64,000 nucleotides of DNA, taken from assembly GCF_046097095.1 (NCBI RefSeq), contig NZ_CP175698.1, positions 2,914,001 to 2,978,000 of the forward strand. The letters run 5' to 3'. This DNA is from Natrinema sp046097095. GTDB lineage: Archaea > Halobacteriota > Halobacteria > Halobacteriales > Natrialbaceae. Shown here in pieces: positions 44,291-52,312 of this stretch. Under the pieces are notes generated by a model. It was not told the origin of the DNA and searched no databases. It worked only from the letters and a program-made list of their open reading frames with translations. Made by a program: the position numbers and the translations under genes. How positions within the stretch are numbered: position 1 is the first letter of the stretch; each line of letters begins with the position of its first letter.

Positions 44291-44557
44291 ATGGCAGGAA
44301 ACTTTATCGGACCAATCGTATGGGAACAAATCGCTTTCAGTATATTTATCGCTGCCATGGTAACGAAGGACATGTATTCGAATGAAGGGTCGAAAATAAG
44401 ACTTTTGTCTAATATTATGGCACTTATTGGATGCCTCCTCCTTGCTTCTAATGGCATTATACGACCGACTAGCCTCATTTTAATGGCGTCTGCTACTTGT
44501 TTATTCATCATTTCATTTTCACTTCATGTGTACAATTTGGCAGCAACGGAGGTGTGA
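44291..44557 (+). CDS. Orphan small membrane protein of AT-rich insert
   Basis: This 88-residue protein has three hydrophobic segments (GPIVWEQIAFSIFIAAMVT, RLLSNIMALIGCLLLASNGI and SLILMASATCLFIISFSLHV). It starts 24 bases after the secreted-protein stop on the same strand and shares its AT-rich composition, so the two were probably gained together. A helper or immunity role for the upstream secreted protein is only a guess. No family was recognised. Confidence 0.55.
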   Translation: MAGNFIGPIVWEQIAFSIFIAAMVTKDMYSNEGSKIRLLSNIMALIGCLLLASNGIIRPTSLILMASATCLFIISFSLHVYNLAATEV

Positions 44558-44578
44558 TTCAGATCATTTTTCCCTCGA

Positions 44579-45100
44579 ATGCTCCTATCGTCTTGCGTGG
44601 AGTGTCACGTCTACTACGAGGGCGACGACGACCCCGAAAAGTGCACCGCGCGTCGCCTCGAGAAGTTCGACAAGGCGACCCTCTACCGGTCGATGGGGCA
44701 GGTGCCATATGGGGTCGTGCTCAACCCCCACGCCGAGCAGGCGCTGTCGCCGGCCGACGCCGAGGAGGGGCTGGGGACGCTGGTCGCGCTGGACTGCTCG
44801 TGGGAGTCCGCCGAGGCGGCGTCGTTCAAAATGCGCGGTGTCCACCGGGCGCTCCCCTTTCTCGTCGCCGCGAATCCGGTCAACTACGGCCGGCCGTTTC
44901 GGCTGACCACCGTCGAGGCACTGGCCGGCGCGGCCTGCATCTTCGGCGAACGAGAGTTGGCCGAGGACCTCCTCGAACCGTTTCGGTGGGGCGAGACCTT
45001 TCTGACGCTCAACGAGGAGCCGCTGCGACGCTATAGCGAGTGTACGGACTCGAGCGAGGTCGTCGCGGTCCAAGACGACTATCTGGCAGACGAGGAGTAA
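44579..45100 (+). CDS. tsr3: 18S/16S rRNA aminocarboxypropyltransferase Tsr3 (DUF367)
   Basis: Archaeal Tsr3 adds an aminocarboxypropyl group from SAM to small-subunit rRNA during ribosome assembly. The signature HVYYEGDDDPEKCTARRLEKFD is at the N-terminus, with YGVVLNPHAEQALSPAD and the SAM-site loop ALDCSWESAE later. The start is uncertain: the ATG at 44579 gives 173 residues, and a GTG at 44597 would fit the usual N-terminus (VECHVYYEGD). Upstream DNA is the AT-rich insert, so the native leader may have been replaced. L40e follows 37 bases downstream. Confidence 0.88.
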   Translation: MLLSSCVECHVYYEGDDDPEKCTARRLEKFDKATLYRSMGQVPYGVVLNPHAEQALSPADAEEGLGTLVALDCSWESAEAASFKMRGVHRALPFLVAANPVNYGRPFRLTTVEALAGAACIFGERELAEDLLEPFRWGETFLTLNEEPLRRYSECTDSSEVVAVQDDYLADEE

Positions 45101-45137
45101 TCACAGCGATTAAATGCACCACGGCTAAAGGGTGGGT

Positions 45138-45287
45138 ATGGCCAGTTTCGACGCCGCCGAGAAACGGATGCTCGAGAAGATGATCTGCATGCGCTGTAAC
45201 GCTCGCAACTCCCCGCGAGCGGACCGCTGTCGGAAGTGCGGCTACGAGAAGCTTCGCCCCAAGGCGAAGGAACCCCGCGCCGCATAA
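45138..45287 (+). CDS. rpl40e: 50S ribosomal protein L40e
   Basis: This 49-residue basic zinc-ribbon protein starts MASFDAAEKRMLEKMICMRC and carries two CxxC pairs (CMRC and CRKC), ending in a basic tail PKAKEPRAA. Length and pattern match archaeal L40e, which in eukaryotes is fused to ubiquitin. It follows tsr3, another ribosome gene, on the same strand with a 37-base gap. Confidence 0.93.
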   Translation: MASFDAAEKRMLEKMICMRCNARNSPRADRCRKCGYEKLRPKAKEPRAA

Positions 45288-45391
45288 TCGATCGCTCCGT
45301 TCTCGACCGTTGTTGCGCCCGAAGTCGCATCACCTGTTCAGTGCGTCGTCCTCGAGTCTCGGCCGTTCGTAGACACCCTCTCGCCGGCCGG

Positions 45392-45805
45392 TCACTCGAA
45401 CTCCATCGAGGGCGACTCGAGTTCCGAACAGACCTCGAGCAGCGCGGCCAGCGACTGTGATGGCCGTCGGTACCGAACCGTTCCGCTTCGGCGATCGTAC
45501 TCGATGCAGCCTGCCTCCCGCAACCGGGGGAGCGAGGTGTGAATCAGCGCCGTCTTCGCCCGCCCGAACCGATCCTCGTTCGCCGATGTTTGGGGGTTCT
45601 CGCCGGTCTCGGTGAGCCACCGCGCCAGTTCGTCGATGTCGGCGACCTCGTTCTCTCGAAGGTAGTAGAGTGCGTACCGCCGCCGGCGATTCGCCAGCAC
45701 CGCAAGTAACGTCTCCAGTTTCCGTTTTCCTCCGTCCGTCCGCAGGCCACCGTCAGTCTCTCCGATCGGTATTGCCGAAACGATATCCTCCCCTGTGTCG
45801 TCCAT
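45392..45805 (-). CDS. DUF7344-like winged-helix protein
   Basis: The ATG at 45805 gives 137 residues. After an acidic lead, LLAVLANRRRRYALYYLREN is the family's first helix, and KTALIHTSLPRLREAGCIEY and DRRSGTVRY form the recognition helix and wing. It is a likely DNA-binding regulator. A longer open frame upstream has no coding character. It is a paralogue in layout to the protein at 21597-21938. Targets are unknown. Confidence 0.75.
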   Translation of the reverse strand: MDDTGEDIVSAIPIGETDGGLRTDGGKRKLETLLAVLANRRRRYALYYLRENEVADIDELARWLTETGENPQTSANEDRFGRAKTALIHTSLPRLREAGCIEYDRRSGTVRYRRPSQSLAALLEVCSELESPSMEFE

Positions 45806-45971
45806 ACACCCCGACAATCGTTGCAACGGGTTATTCTTTACGGGCGTTTGACACGTAATGGTCAGCGACGCAGTCGCGAACGCTGCTCGAGCCGGCGGTG
45901 GAGTCACCGCCACGGGGCGCAGCAGTGCCGTCGATCGGGTTCGGTCGTATCGAAGGTGAGCCGCTTGCAGC

Positions 45972-46583
45972 CTACTCGTCGGGGTACTTCGGTTCTCGCT
46001 TCTCCGCCCGCTCGAGTGCCGTCTCGACCACGTCGCGGACGTCGCCGTGGAAGACGCCGCCGTGGCCGGCGTACATGTGCTCGACACCCTCGGGTGTGCG
46101 CTTGAGGAGGTGCCGAATGCTCTCGATGAGTCGCTCGCGGGACTGGCCGGCCATGTCGGTGCGGCCGAAGCTGCCGTCGTCGAAGGCTCCGTCGTCGTGG
46201 ACGACCACGTCACCGGAGAACAGCGACGAGTCGGAGACCAGCGAGACGTGGTCGTCGGCGTGACCCGGCGTGAATACCGTGTCGAACGTCTCGTCGCCGA
46301 TTTCGATCGTATCTCCGTCGTCGAGCTCGTGGGTACGCGTCGGGTGGTCGGCGTAGGCGTACACCTCTGGCTCGAAGGCCTCCACGACGGCCTCGAGCTG
46401 GGCGATGTGATCGCCATGTTGGTGGGTCAAGACGACCGCCTCGAGGTCGTCGGTGCGGGCGCGAATCTCGTCGACGACGCCGTCCATCGCGCCGGCATCG
46501 ACCAGCGTCGTCCGGTCGCCGACGGCGAGGTAGGCGTTGCAGGTGAACGTCTCCGCGTCCTCGGTGACGTGATGGACTTCCAT
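45972..46583 (-). CDS. Metallo-beta-lactamase-fold hydrolase
   Basis: The ATG at 46583 gives 203 residues. The metal motif is VVLTHQHGDHIAQLEAVVEA, with FTPGHADDHVSLVSDSSLFS and MYAGHGGVFHG providing the other ligands. The arrangement suits glyoxalase-II-like or other small thioester or ester hydrolases. It lies 166 bases upstream (in transcription direction) of the DUF7344-like gene on the same strand. Substrate unknown. Confidence 0.83.
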   Translation of the reverse strand: MEVHHVTEDAETFTCNAYLAVGDRTTLVDAGAMDGVVDEIRARTDDLEAVVLTHQHGDHIAQLEAVVEAFEPEVYAYADHPTRTHELDDGDTIEIGDETFDTVFTPGHADDHVSLVSDSSLFSGDVVVHDDGAFDDGSFGRTDMAGQSRERLIESIRHLLKRTPEGVEHMYAGHGGVFHGDVRDVVETALERAEKREPKYPDE

Positions 46584-46809
46584 ACCCGGATACTTGCGTG
46601 CCGCCGGCAAAAACGGTGGCATCGATGACCGATCGGAAACGGCGGTTCGCTTACGACCGTTCGACACCCGTACGGTATGATGGATTTCTTATACGGAGTT
46701 GACATACTTCCGCCGATACGGGCTCTGGCGAAGATGTAAACGGGTTGTAAAACTCTAATAAACCAGTGACCATGGAATTTTTCAATCGGAATCCCGTAGA
46801 CGACAGTGT

Positions 46810-46989
46810 ATGGGATTCGGGAGCTACGACGAATCCGAACAGCAGGAGGTCGACGCTGATTTTGACGACGACGATGCAGTGAAGTCGGGAGAGAACAGCC
46901 ACGACGGAACTATTGAGTTCGAAAACGGCGCGTCTAGCGACGAGTTGCTCGATCGGCTCAAGGAGATCAAAGACGAAGACGACGCCTGA
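46810..46989 (+). CDS. DUF5786-family small acidic protein
   Basis: This 59-residue protein begins MGFGSYDESEQQEVDADFDD and ends ASSDELLDRLKEIKDEDDA, the pattern of the haloarchaeal DUF5786 family. It is very acidic and probably largely unfolded except for a C-terminal helix. Its stop overlaps the DUF99 start by one base (TGATG), so the two are translated together. Function unknown. Confidence 0.8.
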   Translation: MGFGSYDESEQQEVDADFDDDDAVKSGENSHDGTIEFENGASSDELLDRLKEIKDEDDA

Positions 46990-47558
46990 TGAAAGCCGGG
47001 GCGCGGGCGCTGGGCGTCGCCGAATCGTACCGCCGCGACCGCGATCACAGCACGCTGGCCGGTGCCGTCGTCCGCGCCGACCGCGTCTGCGACGGGCTCG
47101 CATACGGCGACTGCGACATCGGTGGCACCGACGCGACCGACGCCGTCGTCGGTCTACTCGAGGACCTCGGTCGGCCGGACGTCCGGTACGTCTTGCTCGG
47201 CGCCGTCGCCCCCGCGTGGTACAACCTTCTCGATCTTTCGCGCGTTCACGAGGCCGCCGACCGGCCGGTAGTCGCCGTCACGTTCGAGGAGAGCGACGGC
47301 CTCGCGTCCGGCCTCCGCGACGCGTTTTCGGGCGACAAGCTCGAGGAGCGCCTCGCGACATACCGGTCGCTGCCGGATCGCCGCGAACTGTCGGTCAACG
47401 ACGAGACGGTCTACGTCAGGTGTCTCGGGCTCGAGCCCGCCGACGCCGATGCGGTCGTCCGCGCGTTCACGCCCGCGGGCGGCCGGCCGGAGCCGATCCG
47501 AGTCGCGAAGCTGGCTGCTCGAGCGGCCGATTCGTACGCGCGGTCGCTCGAGCCGTAA
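46989..47558 (+). CDS. DUF99-family protein
   Basis: This 189-residue protein starts MKAGARALGVAESYRRDRDH and carries the DUF99 features: LAGAVVRADRVCDGLAYGDC, then DVRYVLLGAVAPAWYNLLDL and PVVAVTFEESDGL. The fold is related to endonuclease V, and the conserved acidic residues hint at nucleic acid binding, but no activity is established. It is coupled to DUF5786 by a one-base overlap, and 48 bases separate it from the uracil-DNA glycosylase gene, which fits a DNA-repair neighbourhood. Confidence 0.85.
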   Translation: MKAGARALGVAESYRRDRDHSTLAGAVVRADRVCDGLAYGDCDIGGTDATDAVVGLLEDLGRPDVRYVLLGAVAPAWYNLLDLSRVHEAADRPVVAVTFEESDGLASGLRDAFSGDKLEERLATYRSLPDRRELSVNDETVYVRCLGLEPADADAVVRAFTPAGGRPEPIRVAKLAARAADSYARSLEP

Positions 47559-47606
47559 GTCGTCGCGTGCCGAAAGAGGTAGGAGGCGGCCGGCTGAGCC
47601 ATCGGT

Positions 47607-48203
47607 ATGGGCGAGATGGAGGATCTCTGCGTGACGGAGTGTACGCGCTGTCCGGCGCTGGTCGACTCCCGCAGCCGGATCGTCAACGGCACCGGCCCCG
47701 AGGACGCCGACCTGCTGTTCGTCGGCGAGGGGCCCGGAGCTAACGAGGACGAGGAGGGCGAGCCGTTCGTCGGGCGCAGCGGCACCGTGCTGGACGACGG
47801 GCTCCGGGACGTCGGACTCGCACGCGAAGACGTGCGTATCACCAACTGCGTGCGCTGTCGGCCGCCCGAGAACCGCGATCCCACGAAAGAGGAACTCGGG
47901 AACTGCCGGGGCTACCTCGAGCGTGAGATCGACGCACTCGACCCCGAGGTGATCGTCACGCTGGGAAAGGTCCCGAGCGAACACCTCCTGGGGCGCTCGG
48001 TCGCGGTCACCAAGGAGGCCGGCGATCTCGAGGAAGTCCGCATCGAGGACACGCCACGGCGCGTCCTGCTCTGCGTTCACCCGGCGGCGACGCTGTACGA
48101 TCGCAGTCAGCGGGAGACGTTCGAGGCCGCGCTCGAGCGGGCTGCGGAGCTGGCTGGCGTCGCCGACAGCGATGGTGGACAGACGCGATTCGACGACTTC
48201 TGA
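47607..48203 (+). CDS. udg: Family 4 (iron-sulfur) uracil-DNA glycosylase
   Basis: This 198-residue enzyme removes uracil from DNA. The water-activating and Pro-rich region reads FVGEGPGANEDEEGEPFVGR, where family 4 enzymes have GEAPG. ITNCVRCRPPENRDPT and the N-terminal CTRC supply cluster cysteines. LLCVHPAATLYDRSQRETFE holds the late His-Pro motif. It has full length for the family and acts in base-excision repair. Confidence 0.92.
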   Translation: MGEMEDLCVTECTRCPALVDSRSRIVNGTGPEDADLLFVGEGPGANEDEEGEPFVGRSGTVLDDGLRDVGLAREDVRITNCVRCRPPENRDPTKEELGNCRGYLEREIDALDPEVIVTLGKVPSEHLLGRSVAVTKEAGDLEEVRIEDTPRRVLLCVHPAATLYDRSQRETFEAALERAAELAGVADSDGGQTRFDDF

Positions 48204-48305
48204 CGGCTGGATATCCGTCGTCGGTCGCGTTCGATGGCGGCCGGCAGCGGCGAACACCGCGTGAGCTAGCGTTGTATCTGTCTATAAAATTCAGAAACTA
48301 TATGC

Positions 48306-48782
48306 ATGTCGACTGTCAATACGGAGTTGCGCATGTCGTCCTCCCCCGGTTCCGAACCGCCGGTGCCCTCCGACCCGTTGTGGCGATACGGCGTGTACCT
48401 GTTCCCGGTCGGACCACTTTCGATGCTCGGCTCGTATGCCGGACTCTGGCTCTTCGTCTCGGCGAGCGAGGGTGACTCGGTCGGAGTCGGAATCGCCGCC
48501 TTCCTCGCGACCGTCCTCGCTAACTGGCTATCGTACCTATTCGCTGCTATCGTCGCGGTCGCGCTGATCATGGACGCACGCGCGCTTCGCGACTACCCTG
48601 CGTGGAACCCGAACCCGTGGCTCGTCGGCGTACTCGGCGTCGTCCACGTCGCCGGAGCGGTGATAGCATATCCGTATCTGCTCTCGGTCCCGACGATCGC
48701 GTACTACGTGTATCGGCGGCGACAGCATGTCGGCGGGCGCAGACCGGCGGAGGCAGCAGGTGATCGTTCGACGTCCGAGTAG
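48306..48782 (+). CDS. Small multi-span membrane protein
   Basis: This 158-residue protein has four hydrophobic segments (YGVYLFPVGPLSMLGSYAGL, VGIAAFLATVLANWLSYLFA, LVGVLGVVHVAGAVIAYPYL and part of the first half). The start is the ATG at 48306; a later ATG (48333) is possible. CTATAAAATTC about 20 bases upstream is a likely TATA box. No named family was recognised, though similar proteins are frequent in Halobacteria. Confidence 0.62.
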   Translation: MSTVNTELRMSSSPGSEPPVPSDPLWRYGVYLFPVGPLSMLGSYAGLWLFVSASEGDSVGVGIAAFLATVLANWLSYLFAAIVAVALIMDARALRDYPAWNPNPWLVGVLGVVHVAGAVIAYPYLLSVPTIAYYVYRRRQHVGGRRPAEAAGDRSTSE

Positions 48783-48835
48783 CCCGCGATTGCGCGAAGG
48801 GCAACGCACTTCAACGCGCTGCACCGAGTATCAGT

Positions 48836-49498
48836 ATGAGCAGTGTCTCCTCCACACAGGAGCAGTCCCTCGCCTCCGTGGTCGTCGTCGACTACGGGCT
48901 AGGGAACCTCCGCAGCGTCACCCGCGGCTTAGAACGGGCGGGTGCCGAGGTCGAGATCACCGACGACCCCGCGGCGTTCGACGCGGCCGACGGCGTCGTC
49001 CTGCCCGGCGTCGGCGCGTTTCGCGAGGGCATCGAAAACGCCGACCCGCTCCGCGAGGACCTCCTCGCGGTCGCCGAGCGCGGCCAGCCCCTGTTCGGCA
49101 TCTGTCTCGGCATGCAGATGCTGCTGACGACCAGCGAGGAGGGCGAAACCGACGGTGACGCCGCCGTCGAGGGGCTGGATCTCGTTCCGGGGACCAACGT
49201 CCGGTTCGCCGAGGGCCAGAAGGTCCCCCACATGGGCTGGAACGAACTCGAGGTACAGCGCGAGCACCCGCTCGTGGAGGGTGTAGATGGCAACTACGCC
49301 TACTTCGTCCACTCCTACTACGCGGTCCCCGACGACGAAAACGCGGCCGTCGCGACGACGGACTACGAGACCGAGTTCCCCTCGATCGTCGCCAACGAGG
49401 CGGGCAACGTCTTCGGGACGCAGTTCCACCCCGAGAAGAGCGGCGAGACGGGACTGCAGATTCTGCGGAACTTTGTCGAGATCTGCGCCGAGGAGTAA
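48836..49498 (+). CDS. hisH: Imidazole glycerol phosphate synthase subunit HisH
   Basis: This 220-residue class I glutamine amidotransferase supplies ammonia to HisF in histidine synthesis. The nucleophile elbow is FGICLGMQMLLT; the Gly-rich VLPGVGAFREG lies ahead of it, and FGTQFHPEKSGETGLQ supplies the catalytic His-Glu pair. VVDYGLGNLRSV is the HisH N-terminal signature. It stands alone here; other his genes are not in this window. Confidence 0.96.
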   Translation: MSSVSSTQEQSLASVVVVDYGLGNLRSVTRGLERAGAEVEITDDPAAFDAADGVVLPGVGAFREGIENADPLREDLLAVAERGQPLFGICLGMQMLLTTSEEGETDGDAAVEGLDLVPGTNVRFAEGQKVPHMGWNELEVQREHPLVEGVDGNYAYFVHSYYAVPDDENAAVATTDYETEFPSIVANEAGNVFGTQFHPEKSGETGLQILRNFVEICAEE

Positions 49499-49614
49499 TC
49501 ACACATCGGCCGCGTCTCGATTCGACAGCTTGGTTTCGGGCGGCCGATCTCCTGTGTCGTCGTTCGGACTTTCGGATGGTATCTCGAGCGAGTGGCGATC
49601 CCGGGCTGGTGCAG

Positions 49615-49637
49615 ACACACCCCGCAGTGCCGCTGTA
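49615..49637 (-). repeat. Left arm of 23-base inverted repeat
   Basis: This copy matches the reverse complement of 50153-50175 at 22 of 23 bases (one A/G difference). The pair encloses 515 bases, a size seen in non-coding miniature transposable elements. No flanking target duplication was recognised. Confidence 0.6.
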
Positions 49638-49781
49638 TGGTGTTGGAAGAGCCCTCCTCACGTGTGAATCCGGGGGATGTAAGTTGAACGAGATTATCGA
49701 ACGGTCGCCAGGCGCTGCCTCACAGCCAACGCTAATCACCACTACTAAATACTATTACTGTGTAATCGTTTGTTAAGTAGT

Positions 49782-49813
49782 TTGGACGAAAAAGTGTCCA
49801 ATCGGAATTGGAC
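49782..49813. other. Two competing hairpins sharing a middle arm
   Basis: TTGGAC (49782-49787) can pair with GTCCAA (49796-49801). The same middle sequence, read as GTCCAAT (49796-49802), can pair instead with ATTGGAC (49807-49813). Only one structure can form at a time, the geometry of a simple RNA switch; whether this region is transcribed is unknown. Confidence 0.4.
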
Positions 49814-49982
49814 GCGGCATCGCCGCTCGAGGCGAACTGCTCCCCGTTCTCAATCAGACTTCAGTGGTCGTTCTCAGCCGGCGGCGCTCGCCACGCTCGT
49901 CGCCGCTATCGCGGTCGGTCCCCTCACAGATACCGAGGCCTCACCGACGAGTTCGTGCGTGAGACGGCCGCTGGTTCCGAAC

Positions 49983-50054
49983 CGGATCGATTGCTGATGT
50001 TAAATCGGATCCGGTTGCTGATGTTGAATTGGATTTGGCCGCTGATTCCGGAAT
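49983..50054 (+). repeat. Three degenerate tandem units of about 24 bases
   Basis: Units at 49983-50005, 50006-50029 and 50030-50054 share the pattern CGGAT..G.TTGCTGATGTT.AAT, with the third copy most diverged. The first two are close to identical over TTGCTGATGTT. They lie inside the pair of long inverted arms. Confidence 0.55.
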
Positions 50055-50152
50055 AGCTCCGCTCGTTAGGGAGATCGATCCGCTCGTCGCGTGTCCGGCA
50101 CGCTTTAGGAATCCGCCGTCCGATTTTGGGCCGACTCACATCCGCACCTCGC

Positions 50153-50175
50153 TACAGCGGCACCGCGGGGTGTGT
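50153..50175 (+). repeat. Right arm of 23-base inverted repeat
   Basis: This copy is complementary to 49615-49637 at 22 of 23 positions. Two related direct copies follow it at about 50185-50206 (TACAGCGGCACTCCGGGGTG) and, more diverged, at about 50248-50267, so the unit is part of a local repeat family. Confidence 0.6.
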
Positions 50176-50405
50176 TCGCCGCTATACAGCGGCACTCCGG
50201 GGTGGCTTTTCACCAATTCGGGGGCTCTCGTGGCGAAATCCAGAGTATACAGCAGAACTCCGGTTCCGAATGTTTATGCCGTCACCGCCAATTGAATGTC
50301 CGGCTGGTGCCGTCGGTCGATCCGGTTTCGTACCTCTACTCGCACTCGATCGGTGAGGGTCGACGGGTCCGAGCACAACGAGCGGCACCCGATCTCGCGA
50401 CGATC

Positions 50406-50762
50406 TCAGAGCAGTTCGCGTACGTCCGAATACCACATGTCGTGATAGTCGACGTGGCCGACCCGGCGCGCGATGGCGACAGCCAGCGAGTGCCAGCAGC
50501 GCTCGGTCGGATCGTCGGCGTCGAGGTTGTACTCGCTGTCCTTGCAGGTACAGCCGCCGTCCTCGACGATATACTCGTCGTCGTAGCCGACGACGATCGT
50601 GAAATCGCGGTAGGCCTTCACCCGGTTTTCGCCGACCGCCTCGATGGCGCGGACTCCGCGGTCGCCGTGGATCCGCGAGATATCGCCGACGATCTCGGGG
50701 GTGAGTTCGCCGGCCTCCTCGAGGGCGGCCTGCCATCGCTCGACGGGGGTAGCCTCCGACAC
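50406..50762 (-). CDS. SWIM-type zinc finger protein
   Basis: This 118-residue protein has the Zn ligands Cys71, Cys73, Cys89 and His91 (CTC, then CWH), the CxCx(n)CxH pattern of SWIM domains. SWIM proteins bind DNA or proteins in repair and chromatin contexts. The start is a GTG at 50762. It is divergent from trm1, with 127 bases between the starts. No other domain is present, so it may be an accessory factor. Confidence 0.8.
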   Translation of the reverse strand: MSEATPVERWQAALEEAGELTPEIVGDISRIHGDRGVRAIEAVGENRVKAYRDFTIVVGYDDEYIVEDGGCTCKDSEYNLDADDPTERCWHSLAVAIARRVGHVDYHDMWYSDVRELL

Positions 50763-50889
50763 GGCCGGAACTGTGCACGCGACTGTAAAATCGGTTTGGT
50801 TGTCGCGCCGCCGTCACGCCGTCGGAACGGCGGGAGTCGAATCGACACGAGATCACGACGTTTTTCGACCGGGGGCGTCCAGAAGACGT

Positions 50890-52011
50890 ATGCGCGTCAC
50901 CGAGGGCGGGGTCGAACTCGAGGTCCCCGGCGAGCAGACCGAGGGCATCGAGGAGGCGGTGTTCTACAATCCGCGACAGGAACTGAACAGAGATCTGACG
51001 ATCGCGACGCTGCGGGCCTACCGCGATCGCGAGGACCGCGCGGAATCGTATCTCGACGCGATGACGGCAAGCGGCGTCCGCGGGGTTCGGGCCGCCGCCG
51101 ACGGCTGGGACGTGACCTGCTGTGATATCGACGAGGAGGCCGTCTCCCTCGCACAGGAAAACCTCGAGCGAAACGACTGTGGCGAGCGAGCGCAGGTCGA
51201 GCATCGGAACGTCTCGGCGCTCATGCACGAGCGGCCGTTCGACGTGATCGACCTCGACCCCTACGGGACGCCCATGCCCTTCGCGGACGCCGCGTTCGCG
51301 AACTGCCGCGATCTGGTCTGTGTCACCGCGACCGACACCGCGCCGCTGTGTGGCGCACACTTCAACAGCGGCGTCCGCTCGTACTCCGCTGTCCCCCGCA
51401 ATACGGACTACCACGCCGAGATGGGCGTTCGAATCCTCATTTCGGCGCTTGCCCGCAGTGCCGCCCGCTTCGACGTCGGCGTCGAGCCGATCCTGACCCA
51501 CGCGACCAGCCACTATGTTCGGACCTACCTCGAGCTCGAGCACAAGGCGACGTCGGCCGACGCGGCGATCGACGAGTTAGGCCACGTCTACCACTGTGAA
51601 GACTGCCTCTACCGCGAGACGGATCCGGGGCTGATCGCCGACCCGCTCGAGACGTGCCCCCACTGCGGCGGGAATCGCATGCTCGCTGCCGGGCCGGTCT
51701 GGCTCGGCCCCGTGCGAGATCCCGAGTTCGTCGGCGCGGTCCGCGACGAGATCCCTTACACGTTCGACACTGCGCCGGACGCCCGCGAACTCTGTGACAC
51801 GCTCGCGGCGGAACTCGACGAGCCGACCCACTACGACCAACATAAGCTCTGTCGAAACTGGGGCCTACCTGCAAACGCGATGGACGATTTCCTGGCCGAT
51901 CTCCGTGCAGCGGGCTACGCGGCCTCGAGAGCCCACTACGGCGGGACGACGTTCAAGACGGACGCGAGCGTGGGCGAGATCCGCGCGGCGACGGAAGGAA
52001 ACCTCGACTGA
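50890..52011 (+). CDS. trm1: tRNA (guanine(26)-N2)-dimethyltransferase
   Basis: The ATG at 50890 gives 373 residues; MRVTEGGVELEVPGEQTEGI followed by AVFYNPRQELNRDLTIATLR is the archaeal Trm1 start. The SAM site includes SYLDAMTASGVRGVRAAADG, and the catalytic segment is FDVIDLDPYGTPMPFADAAF. A C-terminal CxxC pair (CEDCLYRE, then CPHCGG) forms the zinc site. The enzyme methylates G26 of tRNA, helping its fold. Upstream sequence in frame overlaps the SWIM-type gene and is not counted. Confidence 0.95.
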   Translation: MRVTEGGVELEVPGEQTEGIEEAVFYNPRQELNRDLTIATLRAYRDREDRAESYLDAMTASGVRGVRAAADGWDVTCCDIDEEAVSLAQENLERNDCGERAQVEHRNVSALMHERPFDVIDLDPYGTPMPFADAAFANCRDLVCVTATDTAPLCGAHFNSGVRSYSAVPRNTDYHAEMGVRILISALARSAARFDVGVEPILTHATSHYVRTYLELEHKATSADAAIDELGHVYHCEDCLYRETDPGLIADPLETCPHCGGNRMLAAGPVWLGPVRDPEFVGAVRDEIPYTFDTAPDARELCDTLAAELDEPTHYDQHKLCRNWGLPANAMDDFLADLRAAGYAASRAHYGGTTFKTDASVGEIRAATEGNLD

Positions 52012-52060
52012 GCGTCCGCTCGTATCGCGTTTGCCGCTACTGCGTACGTCACAGCCGCCG

Positions 52061-52261
52061 CTACTCCACGTCGGCGTAGAGCCGAACGAGCCCGCACTCG
52101 GGACAGCAAACCCCCTGTAGTTTCGTCGTGTTCTGCAGGCCGATCTTCCCAAGTAGTCCGTCGCGTTTGCCGGTCGCGATCGACGGCTTCATCCCTTCGC
52201 CGTCGCGGACAGAGACCCGTTCCATCGTCACGCCGCAGTCAGGACAGCGCCGTTCCTCCAT
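52061..52261 (-). CDS. Small zinc-ribbon protein
   Basis: The ATG at 52261 gives 66 residues (MEERRCPDCGVTMERVSVRD). Two CxxC pairs (Cys6/Cys9 and Cys53/Cys56) form a zinc ribbon; between them is a Gly-Lys-rich loop (TGKRDGLLGKIGLQ). Similar short ribbons are frequent in haloarchaea with no known role. It converges with trm1. Confidence 0.72.
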   Translation of the reverse strand: MEERRCPDCGVTMERVSVRDGEGMKPSIATGKRDGLLGKIGLQNTTKLQGVCCPECGLVRLYADVE

Positions 52262-52312
52262 ACGTAACGTTAACACAGAATGAAAAAAGCGTCTCGATAC
52301 GGGCCGACGCTG

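Larger units (their letters stand above)
49499..50405. other. 907-bp gap with several repeats, no clear gene
   Basis: No convincing reading frame was found between hisH and the SWIM-type gene. The gap carries a near-perfect 23-base inverted repeat, two more related copies, three tandem units of about 24 bases and two competing hairpins, each listed separately. Base content is mixed, with an AT-rich stretch around 49735-49800. It may be the remains of a small mobile element. Confidence 0.6.

Noticed and set aside
45806..46417. Long upstream extension of the DUF7344-like gene
   Set aside because: It overlaps the metallo-hydrolase gene and has no conserved sequence; the ATG at 45805 fits the usual length.
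49499..50405. CRISPR array
   Set aside because: The repeats in this gap are few, of unequal spacing and partly inverted, unlike the regular repeat-spacer pattern of CRISPR.
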